DNA from: Paenibacillus sp. An7
Lineage (GTDB): Bacteria > Bacillota > Bacilli > Paenibacillales > Paenibacillaceae
NCBI RefSeq assembly: GCF_009870785.1
Contig: NZ_WTWX01000002.1
Location: 395,484 to 459,483 of the forward strand
Direction of reading: 5' to 3'
DNA length: 64,000 nucleotides
Of this stretch, positions 18,982 to 27,735 are shown one piece after another. Positions within the stretch are counted from its first letter, which is position 1. Every line of letters starts with the position of its first letter. The notes under the pieces are model-generated. The model did not search any database and was not told the DNA's origin. It saw only the letters and a program-made list of their open reading frames with translations. A program made the position numbers and the translations under genes.

Positions 18982-19638
18982 ATGTTCGTCAAATCAAAAA
19001 GTTTCAAACTTCTATTTATTGTTTCCGCCCTTCTGCTTATACTAGCGGGTTGTGGACAAGATGAAGCGCAAAATGATGAGCTTGAATTCGGAGGCATTGG
19101 CGTTCCTAACGCAGATGCTTCGCACCCGGTGGCAACCATTGAACTGGATAATGGTAAAAAAATCGTCCTAGAGTTGTATCCGGAGGTTGCTCGCAATACA
19201 GTGAACAATTTCATCTCGCTTGCTAACAGCGGATTTTATGATGGTACGATCTTTCACCGTGTGATTCCAAACTTTATGATTCAAGGCGGAGATCCGGAAG
19301 GTACGGGTTCTGGCGGCCCCGGCTACAGCATCAAAGGTGAATTCACAAGTAACGGAGTGAAGAACCATCTGCTTCATACCCGTGGCGTCATTTCGATGGC
19401 TCGTGGAGAAGATTTGGACTCCGCAGGATCTCAGTTCTTTATTGTACAAGCGGATTCCGAGCATTTAGATAATACTTATGCTAGTTTTGGTAAAATAATT
19501 GAAGGTATGGATGTGGTTGATGAAATCGCAAATCTTAAAAGAGGTAAAAATAATCGACCCGAAAATCCTCCGGTTATGACCAAAGTAACCGTTGATACGC
19601 TAGGTGTAGATTATCCAGAACCGACAAAGATTCAGTAA
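18982..19638 (+). CDS. Lipoprotein peptidyl-prolyl cis-trans isomerase (cyclophilin)
   Basis: A 218-residue protein started at ATG 18982 behind AAGGAGG. A lipobox (LILAGC, Cys24) anchors it outside the membrane, where it would assist folding of exported proteins. Residues about 50-205 are a cyclophilin domain: FHRVIPNFMIQGGD carries the Arg and Gln of the active site and GSQFFIVQAD the core Phe. The Trp of cyclosporin-sensitive forms is absent, as in many bacterial members. It is monocistronic with its own terminator. Confidence 0.93.
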   Translation: MFVKSKSFKLLFIVSALLLILAGCGQDEAQNDELEFGGIGVPNADASHPVATIELDNGKKIVLELYPEVARNTVNNFISLANSGFYDGTIFHRVIPNFMIQGGDPEGTGSGGPGYSIKGEFTSNGVKNHLLHTRGVISMARGEDLDSAGSQFFIVQADSEHLDNTYASFGKIIEGMDVVDEIANLKRGKNNRPENPPVMTKVTVDTLGVDYPEPTKIQ

Positions 19639-19640
19639 GG

Positions 19641-19699
19641 AAAAGACCGACAGGCATGAATGGGTTTCGTCCCCTTCTCTATGCTTGCCGGTCTTTTTT
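19641..19699 (+). terminator. Terminator of the cyclophilin gene
   Basis: AAAAGACCGACAGGCAT (from 19641) pairs with ATGCTTGCCGGTCTTTT (19681-19697), followed by further T. Confidence 0.7.
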
Positions 19700-19740
19700 T
19701 AACCATGTGATGTATGTGTTACACGAGAAACAAATATTTT

Positions 19741-19845
19741 TTAAAACAAGATGCGAACCCAACCCATTATCGAGATCCAGAGCGGTATACTGAGAATGGT
19801 TCCCCACATTAACCCTTTTAATAGCTGTGTATTATTTACTTCCAA
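19741..19845 (-). CDS. Very small hydrophobic protein (34 aa)
   Basis: A TTG at 19845 lies nine bases after AAGGGG. The product starts MEVNNTQLLKGLMWG and is one membrane helix (LSIPLWISIMGWVRILF). A second TTG at 19851 and a GTG at 19863 are in frame. The hydrophobic character and ribosome-binding site argue for a real micro-protein; the function is unknown. Confidence 0.45.
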   Translation of the reverse strand: MEVNNTQLLKGLMWGTILSIPLWISIMGWVRILF

Positions 19846-20103
19846 TATCAACGACCCCTTCACTGTTTAATTAGTCGTAGTATCGGTATTCAAAATAAGC
19901 TGTATACTCTGTCTTCTCTTGTTGTTTCTATATTTTACACTAATTTAAAGAAAGCGCTATCATTATTTCTTATAACTATTCCTCTGTTCTCTTTTTTAGA
20001 CTATGCTTTCGTAAAGAAAGGGTGTAGTTTTCAACCAAGAATCAGTTTCAACACGTTACGATTCCTGTTATACTTTTTACAGGAACGAAATGGAGGGATC
20101 GTC

Positions 20104-20379
20104 ATGGTGAAGAAAAAGAATGGATCAAGACCTTCACAGTCTGCACAGCGGTCTTCTGCTCAAGAAGGAAGTGCAGCCACACTAAAAGATTTGCTTAGTG
20201 AAGAAGTTCTTGGGAAGCTTAAGGCACAAGCATCCGAGATCAAAGCAGCCGAAGCTGCTCGTCAGGAAGAAGCCAAACGTATTGCCGAAGAGAAGAAAAA
20301 AGCAGAACAAAAACGACTGGATAACGATTTTGAACACCTGCTCGAGAATAGTTCGATGGAATGGCAAAAATTTAAATAA
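20104..20379 (+). CDS. yqkE: YqkE family protein (DUF3886)
   Basis: A 91-residue protein. A basic, Ser/Gln-rich N-terminus is followed by TLKDLLSEEVLGKLKAQ, a long charged coiled coil (about 38-72) and the terminal motif FEHLLENSSMEWQKFK. This order matches B. subtilis YqkE. GGAGGGATCGTC precedes the ATG. The function is not known in any relative that I can name. Confidence 0.8.
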   Translation: MVKKKNGSRPSQSAQRSSAQEGSAATLKDLLSEEVLGKLKAQASEIKAAEAARQEEAKRIAEEKKKAEQKRLDNDFEHLLENSSMEWQKFK

Positions 20380-20420
20380 GACATGCCTGTTGGTAAATTC
20401 ATCGATAGGCAGCAAAACCT

Positions 20421-20466
20421 AAATCCCTGCACGCTCTTTTTTACAAAGAGAATGCAGGGATTTTGT
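20421..20466 (+). terminator. Terminator of yqkE
   Basis: AAATCCCTGCA (20421-20431) pairs with TGCAGGGATTT (20453-20463), followed by T. Confidence 0.7.
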
Positions 20467-20577
20467 ATTTATTCTGATTATGATTCAAATATCCTCCACC
20501 GGGGGTATTTACCGTACATAAGAAAACACATTAGATCAATACTCACATAAATTTTAAGATTAAGGGAGGAAAAGAGA

Positions 20578-21369
20578 ATGACACTACGTCTAGAAAACAA
20601 GCTCGCAGTCGTAACTGGAGGAGGTTCGGGTATTGGTCAGGCAACAGCCATTCGATTCGCAAAAGAAGGAGCACGAGTATTTTTGCTGGACCGGACGGTA
20701 GAAAAGGCAGAGGAAACAAAACAAATCATCGAGAAAAATGGCGGCCGCGCTGACGTAGTCGAATGTGACATTTCTGAGCCCAAAATGGTGGAACGCGCAA
20801 TGAAGGAAGTTGCCGATCTCGCGGGAGGCAAGGTAGACATCGTTTTTGCCAATGCTGGAGTAAACGGCAAGCTCGCCCCTATTGAAACCATGGAAGTGGA
20901 AGATTGGGATCAAACGATGTGTATTAATATGCGCGGAACATTCGCAACCGTGAAATATGCCATCCCTCATATGAAAGATAACGGAGGCAGCATTATCATT
21001 AACAGTTCGATTAACGGAAACCGGGTCTTCTCCAACATCGGTTTCTCCGCTTACGCTTCCACAAAAGCGGGGCAAGCAGCATTTATGAAGATGGCTGCAC
21101 TGGAGCTAGCGAGATACAAGATTCGAGTGAATTCAGTTCACCCCGGTGCAATTGACACAGAGATTGACGGTAAAACGACTCGCTCTGAAGACTTGGAAGA
21201 AGTTCAGATTCCTGTTGAATATCCTGAGGGCGGACATCCACTCGCTGGTGAGGCCGGTAAACCGGAACAAGTCGCAAATCTAGTATTGTTCCTTGCTTCT
21301 GATGAAGCCTCTCACGTATCGGGTACGGAAGTTTATGTAGATGGAGCCGAATCACTGCTTCGAGGTTAA
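20578..21369 (+). CDS. Short-chain dehydrogenase/reductase
   Basis: A 263-residue classical SDR. The Rossmann motif TGGGSGIG lies near residue 14, NAG near 97 and the catalytic Ser/Tyr/Lys in INSSINGN and SAYASTKAG. The C-terminus HVSGTEVYVDGAESLLRG is the usual SDR end. An acidic residue after the second strand (LLDRT) suggests NAD rather than NADP. GGGAGG precedes ATG 20578. The substrate is unknown. Confidence 0.9.
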   Translation: MTLRLENKLAVVTGGGSGIGQATAIRFAKEGARVFLLDRTVEKAEETKQIIEKNGGRADVVECDISEPKMVERAMKEVADLAGGKVDIVFANAGVNGKLAPIETMEVEDWDQTMCINMRGTFATVKYAIPHMKDNGGSIIINSSINGNRVFSNIGFSAYASTKAGQAAFMKMAALELARYKIRVNSVHPGAIDTEIDGKTTRSEDLEEVQIPVEYPEGGHPLAGEAGKPEQVANLVLFLASDEASHVSGTEVYVDGAESLLRG

Positions 21370-21396
21370 ACTCCAAGTTAGTAATACTTTATACGA

Positions 21397-21441
21397 ATCC
21401 TCCGGATCTACTGCAAATCGGCAGAGATCGGAGGTTTTTTT
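21397..21441. terminator. Terminator between convergent genes
   Basis: CCTCCGGATCT (21399-21409) pairs with AGATCGGAGG (21425-21434) with one bulged base, then seven T. It overlaps the 3' end of the minus-strand gene. Confidence 0.65.
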
Positions 21442-22103
21442 GTACCTGCTGTTCTTCTATTGAGCCAGTAATAACGATGCAGTTCTAGTATGAAATGAAA
21501 CATAACAAAAGTAAGCATAGTGTATACACACATGAGTACAATCGTCACCGTTTTTTCCGTTACAAACATGAGAGAGAGATTCGCAGCCAGATAACCAGCT
21601 CCCGTTAATGCGGCTATGGACACCCTTGGCACTCTTCTCTCCTGCTTTATCCTTTTATGCAGTGATTTCAACTTCCTGAGATGAGACTTGATGTAGTGGT
21701 ATAATGCAAAACCGTAGGCAGCAAATGAACCAATAGCGTACATTGGTGTTTTAAAATCAAGCCCTGTGTAAGCAAATTTCTGAGTTACAATGACGAATCC
21801 GAGTGAACTGACGATACCAAATATACCTCTGAATAAGACGTAGTTCAGCTGAAGCTTACGCGGGGCAGCCATCAAAGCGAAAGCCCATATATTCATAACA
21901 GCAAGCGGCGGGAACAGGATATAGGCATATATCGGTTGATACGGTACGCCTAATACAGGAATCACTAAGAATAGATTAAGGAAAAAAAGTACGAGAATTC
22001 CTGCATTCAGTCTAATCCCCCTCACAGGATACAAGGTGAGGTATTCCTTATTTGTTTTTCCCCATTCCATATTTCCATCTTGCTCGTTAGAGCTCCATTT
22101 CAT
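21408..22103 (-). CDS. Hypothetical multi-pass membrane protein paired with YwaF
   Basis: A 231-residue protein with about six membrane helices (VLFFLNLFLVIPVLGV through VLMCVYTMLTFVMFHF). The ATG at 22103 is nine bases after GGGAGG; an earlier ATG at 22109 is too close. The start lies inside the 3' end of the YwaF-like gene, so the two are translationally coupled. It is not recognised. Confidence 0.65.
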   Translation of the reverse strand: MKWSSNEQDGNMEWGKTNKEYLTLYPVRGIRLNAGILVLFFLNLFLVIPVLGVPYQPIYAYILFPPLAVMNIWAFALMAAPRKLQLNYVLFRGIFGIVSSLGFVIVTQKFAYTGLDFKTPMYAIGSFAAYGFALYHYIKSHLRKLKSLHKRIKQERRVPRVSIAALTGAGYLAANLSLMFVTEKTVTIVLMCVYTMLTFVMFHFILELHRYYWLNRRTAGTKKPPISADLQ

Positions 22104-22872
22104 GAACATCGTCCTCCCTGCTCTCCTCTACCCGGTTCACTGCGCCCCAAGGAAGATAGAAGAAAAGTACATACAGCATAAGAAAAAGAATAAGCGCTAG
22201 TATTTCTTCCATTACGATATAAAACGGATAGGGACCCAGCAGATCCAGGATAGATGGCGTATCCGGTTTATGTGAGAGGAACATATAATTTGCTCCTGTC
22301 ATCTGATTGATCAGCCACACGAAACCGGCCGCCACATTGAGCATGACAAAACCAATGGGTACTGATATGAAGGATAACTTATTATTTTCAACCCACGTCA
22401 TATAAAAAGCAGACAAAATAATTGCTCCATGGGCGATAAAAAATTGAAAAAAGCGAAAATGCGGAAAAGCATAAGCTAAGTTAGGGGTGAGCAAGGCTGC
22501 GAGTGCTCCGCATATTCCCGCATAAAACACAAAGATATACAGGATTCTGCTTTTTGTAATCAGCATCAGAATCGATAGTATAAGCGTAAGACTGCATAGT
22601 TCAAGCGGCAACGTATTTTTTATATCCCAAAGCCTAAAAGCTTGATACCATATTTCGAGCGTGAGTTGCGATATTATTAATATGGCAGCAAGACTCCACC
22701 GCAGCAGCTCTTTCAGCAGAAGCGATCGACGTAACTGAAACCTAAATAAGAACAATAATAAAAACAGCGCTAAAATAATGAGAAGCACAGTAACATGAGA
22801 ACCTGACATATACTCAAACGTCCCGGCATGAAAGGGATCAACTATAGACGAATCACGTGAGATGAAGTACAC
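22087..22872 (-). CDS. YwaF/TIGR02206 family membrane protein
   Basis: A 261-residue protein with about seven helices, a GTG start at 22872 behind GGGGGAG. LPLELCSLTLILSILML and FFQFFIAHGAIILSAFY are characteristic of the TIGR02206 family of Bacillus (YwaF). The role is unknown; the conserved His and Glu in the membrane suggest transport or an enzyme of the intramembrane type. The 3' end overlaps the next gene by 17 bp. Confidence 0.8.
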   Translation of the reverse strand: MYFISRDSSIVDPFHAGTFEYMSGSHVTVLLIILALFLLLFLFRFQLRRSLLLKELLRWSLAAILIISQLTLEIWYQAFRLWDIKNTLPLELCSLTLILSILMLITKSRILYIFVFYAGICGALAALLTPNLAYAFPHFRFFQFFIAHGAIILSAFYMTWVENNKLSFISVPIGFVMLNVAAGFVWLINQMTGANYMFLSHKPDTPSILDLLGPYPFYIVMEEILALILFLMLYVLFFYLPWGAVNRVEESREDDVHEMEL

Positions 22873-23249
22873 TCTGCTCCCCCGATCTTTTACGTATCTT
22901 GAAATAAGTTTCTGAGAGCCAACCGAAATAACGAAACAAATCGCTCGTTTGTTCGCTTAAGGGGATATTACACAAATCATTGATTAATTGGAATCTCTTA
23001 GGTTCTTTTTTTGTTGTTTTATGAAATAGGTATATCTATGAATTAGGCAGCCCTAGTATCCTCGTCACTTTGGTAGATTTGCTGCATATCATATTTTATA
23101 GAGATAAAAAGACTACGCTTTCATTTTATTTCCAACTTTAGGTCTGATTGATGTATACTATTATTGCTTGGTGAAAAGATGGAATTTTACAATAAACTAT
23201 CGCAAGCTATATTTTACATCATAATAGCTTCCTACTGGAGGGAACGTTT
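22873..23249. promoter_or_regulatory. Divergent upstream region of ywaF-like gene and aspA
   Basis: A near-perfect sigma-A promoter for aspA is TTGCTT (23164-23169), 18 bp and TACAAT (23188-23193). Closer to the other gene, AACAAA and TTTGTT form a dyad around TCGCTCG (about 22932-22955), a possible operator. The rest shows no gene. Confidence 0.5.
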
Positions 23250-24671
23250 GTGTCTGAAACGGTAAGAATTGAACGAGATTTTATTGGTGAACTGAGTATT
23301 CCTGCGTCTGCCTACTATGGCATTCAAACGATGCGGGCGGTAGATAATTTCCCGATTACCGGAGTACCTATTGAAAAAGAACTCATATTTGCTCTTGCCG
23401 CGGTGAAGAAAGCAGCAGCAATGGCTAACATGGATATGAAAATGCTTCCGCCGAGAATCGGAGAAGTGATTATCAAAGCAGCAGAAGAAGTCATGCAAGG
23501 TCAACTTTTAGATCAGTTTATCGTTGATTCCATTCAGGGTGGTGCAGGCACCTCCATTAATATGAATATGAATGAAGTCCTTGCCAACCGAGGACTTGAA
23601 CTTTTATCTAAAGTGAAAGGCGATTATTTTCACTGTAACCCGAACAACCACGTAAATATGTCCCAATCTACCAATGATGCGATTCCTACAGCCCTGCGGA
23701 TTGCAGCCTATCGTCATGCAACTACGCTTTTACAGACAATGGAGCAGCTTCATGAAGGGTTTGTCCAAAAGCAGGTAGAATTCGATGATGTCGTCAAAGT
23801 AGGAAGAACGCATCTGCAGGATGCGGTTCCGATTAAACTCGGACAAGAATTTGGCGCCTATGCGAAAGTGCTCTCTAGAGACATGGAGCGACTTCAAGAA
23901 GCGTCCAAACGACTTCTTTCTATTAATATGGGAGCTACGGCTGTTGGTACGGGGCTAAATGCAAAAACGGCGTATATCCAAAAAGTCACCGAACATCTCG
24001 GTGAAATTACAGGCTTACCTTTATATACCGCGGAAGATCTAGTAGATGCTACACAGAATACAGATGCGTATCTAGAGATGTCTGCCGCACTCAAAGTATG
24101 TGCCGTTAATATGACCAAGATTTGTAACGACATTCGGCTTATGGCTTCCGGTCCAAGAGCAGGTTTCTCAGAACTTCTGCTTCCGGCAAGACAACCAGGT
24201 TCCTCCATCATGCCAGGGAAAGTAAACCCCGTAATGGTTGAAGTCATGAACCAGATTTCATTCCAGGTCATCGGTAACGACCATACGATCGCGCTGGCCT
24301 GCGGTGCAGGACAGTTTGAACTTAACGTAATGGGTCCCGTTATTGCCTTTAACCTATTACAATCACTCAAGATTATGAGTAACGGAATGGATGTATTCTA
24401 CCGGTTTGCCATTAAGGAACTGGATGCGAACCGTGACCATATCAAACGAGTGCTGGATCAAAGTTTCACCATGATTACCGCTCTGAATCCACATCTTGGG
24501 TATGATGTAGCGGCTGGCATCGTGAAAGAAGCACTTCGTACCAAGCAGACGATTACCTCCATTATTCTAGAGCGAGGACTGCTGACAATCGAAGAACTCC
24601 AAGAAATTATGCATCCGGAACAAATGACGACACCAGGTATTGCAGGTGAACGTTTTCTTCATATGGGATAG
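23250..24671 (+). CDS. aspA: Aspartate ammonia-lyase (aspartase)
   Basis: A 473-residue enzyme of the fumarase/aspartase superfamily that releases ammonia from aspartate to give fumarate. It carries the family signature GSSIMPGKVNPV with the catalytic Ser loop near residue 320, HxxxVxxSQSTND (about 134-145) and GRTHLQDAVP (about 185). The start (MSETVRIERDFIGELSIPASAYYGIQT) favours aspartase over fumarase. GTG 23250 follows GGAGGG. Monocistronic with its own terminator. Confidence 0.92.
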   Translation: MSETVRIERDFIGELSIPASAYYGIQTMRAVDNFPITGVPIEKELIFALAAVKKAAAMANMDMKMLPPRIGEVIIKAAEEVMQGQLLDQFIVDSIQGGAGTSINMNMNEVLANRGLELLSKVKGDYFHCNPNNHVNMSQSTNDAIPTALRIAAYRHATTLLQTMEQLHEGFVQKQVEFDDVVKVGRTHLQDAVPIKLGQEFGAYAKVLSRDMERLQEASKRLLSINMGATAVGTGLNAKTAYIQKVTEHLGEITGLPLYTAEDLVDATQNTDAYLEMSAALKVCAVNMTKICNDIRLMASGPRAGFSELLLPARQPGSSIMPGKVNPVMVEVMNQISFQVIGNDHTIALACGAGQFELNVMGPVIAFNLLQSLKIMSNGMDVFYRFAIKELDANRDHIKRVLDQSFTMITALNPHLGYDVAAGIVKEALRTKQTITSIILERGLLTIEELQEIMHPEQMTTPGIAGERFLHMG

Positions 24672-24692
24672 CTCACGCTAGCATGAATTAGT

Positions 24693-24734
24693 AAGAAGCC
24701 ATGTTTCCTCTTTAGAGGGCACGGCTTCTTTTTT
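24693..24734. terminator. Terminator after aspA
   Basis: AAGAAGCC (24693-24700) pairs with GGCTTCTT (24723-24730), then TTTT. It may also serve the convergent pruA gene. Confidence 0.6.
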
Positions 24735-24784
24735 AATTCTGTTTTTTGTAAAATTTTGTTTTCAATTCTGATAAGATTAGGAAT

Positions 24785-26332
24785 TTAGTATTTTTCAGAG
24801 ACAAGTTTGGCTTGTGTGAACAAAAGTAAGTAATCGCGTCCGCCTGCTTTAGAGTCTGTCCCTGACATATTAAATCCACCAAAAGGATGAACGCCTACTA
24901 ATGCACCCGTACATTTTCGGTTGAAGTACAAGTTACCTGCAAAAAAGACAGATCTAGCCTGTTCCAGATGTGTCCGGTTTCTGGAGAATACCGCACCGGT
25001 CAGTCCATATTCCGTATTGTTGGCATACCGCAATGCTTCTTGGAAAGATGAAGCCTTCGTAAATGCCACGACAGGACCAAAGATCTCTTCCTGCGATACA
25101 CGCGAAGTAGGACTTACCCCCGCTATGATCGTCGGTTCGATGAAATACCCATCATTAATCTCTGCTTTTCCTCCAAGAACAATCTCCCCTTCTGTTCTTC
25201 CGATCTTGATGTAGTCCTGAATTTTTCGAAAAGCATGCGGATCAATCACCGGTCCAACATTGGTCTCCGGCTGCAGCGGGCTGCCTACTTTTAACTTTCG
25301 GGTTAGGGCGATTACTTTTGTAAGGACTTCATCATATACACTTTCATGAATAATCGCTCGGGAGCAGGCAGAACACTTCTGACCTGCAAAACCAAATGCA
25401 GAGGCAGTAATGGCTTCTGCTGCGGCAGTGAGATCACTTCCTTCATCTACGATAATCGCATCCTTGCCGCCCATTTCGGCAATAACTCGCTTCATCCATT
25501 TCTGTCCCGGGGCTGTTTTTGCAGCCCGTTCATTAATCCGCAGTCCCACTTCTCTGGAGCCTGTGAAACTAATAAACCGAGTCAGCGGATGATCAACAAG
25601 GTAGTCACCGATTTCGCTCCCCGCCCCGGGTATGAAGTTAACAACCCCGCTCGGTACCCCTGCTTCGATAAGAAGCTGTACAAATTTTGCGGCAATAACG
25701 GAAGTCGTACTGGCTGGTTTTAGCACCACTGTATTGCCCGATACGATAGCCGCCGTGGTCATGCCTGCCATAATCGCAAGCGGGAAATTCCAAGGGGGAA
25801 TGATTACTCCGACCCCCAGCGGAACATAGTACAGCTCATTATCTTCCCCTTCAATATGAACCAGCGGCTGCGGCTGTGCCAGACGCTGAGCTTCCCTGGC
25901 GTAGAATTCCATAAAATCGATGGCTTCTGCCGTATCTGCATCTGCTTCCCCCCACGTTTTCCCCGCCTCGTACACCATCCAGGCAGAGAATTCATGTTTT
26001 CTCCGGCGAAGCAGTGTTGCTGCTTTGAATAAGTATCTCGCCCTCTCCGTGAACGTCGTATAGCGCCAATGTTCAAATACCGCCTGGGCTGTGACAATCG
26101 CTTGCTCTGCCTGCTCTTCACCCGCCTGTGATAAACTACCAATCACCTGATCTTTCTGGGAAGGATTTATGGAGATGGCTTTTGCTGTGGTCTCGATTTC
26201 CTTACCGCCAATGATCAGCGGGTAATGCTTGCCAAGTTCGGATTCAACCAGCCTCAGCGCATTTTTAAATAATGTCTGATTTCCTTCAGCACTAAAGTCA
26301 GTAAAGGGTTCATTTTGGAATGGAACGGGCAT
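24785..26332 (-). CDS. pruA: L-glutamate gamma-semialdehyde dehydrogenase (1-pyrroline-5-carboxylate dehydrogenase)
   Basis: A 515-residue ALDH that oxidises glutamate semialdehyde (from proline or arginine) to glutamate with NAD. PPWNFP (about 170), general base Glu in IAEMGGKDA (about 286) and nucleophile Cys in [11 protein letters not shown] (about 320) are all present, and the C-terminus [18 protein letters not shown] is that of the RocA/PutC group. GAAGGAGGCAC precedes ATG 26332. Divergent from proline dehydrogenase, with which it forms the two-step proline degradation path. Confidence 0.93.
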   Translation of the reverse strand: MPVPFQNEPFTDFSAEGNQTLFKNALRLVESELGKHYPLIIGGKEIETTAKAISINPSQKDQVIGSLSQAGEEQAEQAIVTAQAVFEHWRYTTFTERARYLFKAATLLRRRKHEFSAWMVYEAGKTWGEADADTAEAIDFMEFYAREAQRLAQPQPLVHIEGEDNELYYVPLGVGVIIPPWNFPLAIMAGMTTAAIVSGNTVVLKPASTTSVIAAKFVQLLIEAGVPSGVVNFIPGAGSEIGDYLVDHPLTRFISFTGSREVGLRINERAAKTAPGQKWMKRVIAEMGGKDAIIVDEGSDLTAAAEAITASAFGFAGQKCSACSRAIIHESVYDEVLTKVIALTRKLKVGSPLQPETNVGPVIDPHAFRKIQDYIKIGRTEGEIVLGGKAEINDGYFIEPTIIAGVSPTSRVSQEEIFGPVVAFTKASSFQEALRYANNTEYGLTGAVFSRNRTHLEQARSVFFAGNLYFNRKCTGALVGVHPFGGFNMSGTDSKAGGRDYLLLFTQAKLVSEKY

Positions 26333-26429
26333 ATTTGTGCCTCCTTCTAATTACTGGTCAGGCTTGTTCTCAATTTGCCGGAAAGTGAGCTCCCTGCTTT
26401 GTTGTAAATGAAATGAGAAAAGTTCTGTA

Positions 26430-26471
26430 TTTCATATGTATTCATCTTGACTTTCCCCCATACATATGAAA
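26430..26471. promoter_or_regulatory. Large inverted repeat between pruA and the proline dehydrogenase gene
   Basis: Two perfect 12-bp arms, TTTCATATGTAT (26430-26441) and ATACATATGAAA (26460-26471), have starts exactly 30 bp apart, about three helical turns. Each arm contains CATATG. The right arm ends just before the ribosome-binding site of the dehydrogenase. It is a strong candidate operator for a regulator of both genes. Confidence 0.7.
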
Positions 26472-26493
26472 CGTAGAAGGAGAGATGAAGCCC

Positions 26494-27417
26494 ATGAAAA
26501 TTGGAACCGAGCTATACCGAAAAACCTTGCTCACTGTCTCCAGTAATCCGTTGGTGGAGAAGTTGACCTTAAAATACGGCAAGTCCTTGGCAAGAAAATT
26601 CATTGCCGCAAGTGATCTAGAAGGAGCCATTGAAGAAGTAAAGATGCTAAACAGCAAGGGAATCATGGCCACATTAGACCATTTAGGGGAAGGAGTGACA
26701 CAGCTTGATCAAGCGTTAAGCTATCGTGATGAATACATTCGGCTGATCAAGGCAATTGCGGAATCTCGGGTAGATGCGAATGTATCTTTGAAACCAACAC
26801 AAATGGGTCTCGCTCTAGATAAAGAGATGGGGTATGAACATATCCGTGCCGTCGTTAGGGAAGCAAAATACTACCGGAATTTTGTCCGGATAGATATGGA
26901 GAATTCGCCATATACGGATGCTACTTTAGAAATTGTATGGAAGCTGCACAAGGAACAGTTAACGAATGCAGGCACTGTGATTCAAGCTTACTTGTACCGT
27001 TCGGAACAAGATGCAGCTGATTGTATAGATAAATGCATTCCCCTCCGGCTTGTAAAAGGAGCTTATAAGGAATCCTCTTCCATTGCCTATCAGAATATAA
27101 AGGATGTACTCTGGCAGTACAAACGAATCATCCAGATGCATCTGGATCACCATGTATACACGGCTATCGCTTCTCATGATGACAAGATCATAAGATGGAC
27201 GAAACAATATGCTCTGGAACATGATATTCCGAAGGACCGTTTTGAATTTCAAATGCTGTATGGACTTCGTATGCAGGAACAAGTGAAACTAGCAGAGGAA
27301 GGTTATCGGGTGCGATGTTATGTGCCTTACGGAACGATGTGGTATCCCTATTACACCAGGAGGCTCGCAGAAAAGCCGGCCAATTTAATGATGGTGCTAA
27401 AAAATATGGGAAGGTAA
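26494..27417 (+). CDS. putB: Proline dehydrogenase
   Basis: A 307-residue flavoenzyme that oxidises proline to pyrroline-5-carboxylate. ATG 26494 lies 11 bp after AAGGAG; an in-frame ATG at 26485 is only two bases after it. The TIM-barrel motifs are clear: FVRIDMENSPYTDATLEI, RLVKGAYKE, FQMLYGLR and the terminal RVRCYVPYGTMWYPYYTRRLAEKP. Length fits the monofunctional Bacillus form (about 300 aa), whose partner is the divergent pruA. No proline transporter is adjacent. Confidence 0.93.
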   Translation: MKIGTELYRKTLLTVSSNPLVEKLTLKYGKSLARKFIAASDLEGAIEEVKMLNSKGIMATLDHLGEGVTQLDQALSYRDEYIRLIKAIAESRVDANVSLKPTQMGLALDKEMGYEHIRAVVREAKYYRNFVRIDMENSPYTDATLEIVWKLHKEQLTNAGTVIQAYLYRSEQDAADCIDKCIPLRLVKGAYKESSSIAYQNIKDVLWQYKRIIQMHLDHHVYTAIASHDDKIIRWTKQYALEHDIPKDRFEFQMLYGLRMQEQVKLAEEGYRVRCYVPYGTMWYPYYTRRLAEKPANLMMVLKNMGR

Positions 27418-27593
27418 ATTAATTTACCTATACCTTTCGTTGCTCAGCAAGTAAGGAATGATTAGAATTTCTTTTCTTTGTGGGACTGAAAGGAAAAAAT
27501 AAATAATGAAGTGGCAAAAGGGTGACAGCAGATTAAATACGAGGGAATTGAAAGTTTGCAAAGGAAGTAAATACGGAGTTTTGATGAATAGGT

Positions 27594-27617
27594 AAGGCTG
27601 CCGTTTGGCAGCCTTTA
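27594..27617 (+). terminator. GC-rich hairpin in the gap after putB
   Basis: AAGGCTGCC (27594-27602) and GGCAGCCTT (27607-27615) with a 4-nt loop. The T tract is short. It lies in the 318-bp gap between putB and the GH127 gene, which is otherwise empty. Confidence 0.5.
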
Positions 27618-27735
27618 AGCATCGAACTATTTGCTTGCTCTCTCCATCATAATCTTACATAGCTATGGAGAATTCATTTAACGCTAGTTTTATCTCGTGT
27701 TACTTCTTGGGCCTGATCCCCTTTTTTACCCACTT

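Noticed and set aside
20590-21075. 161-codon antisense ORF opposite the SDR gene
   Set aside because: The SDR has all catalytic motifs; the other frame is Cys/His/Phe-rich noise.
23894-24370. 158-codon antisense ORF inside aspA
   Set aside because: aspA is intact with family signatures; the shadow frame has no start site.
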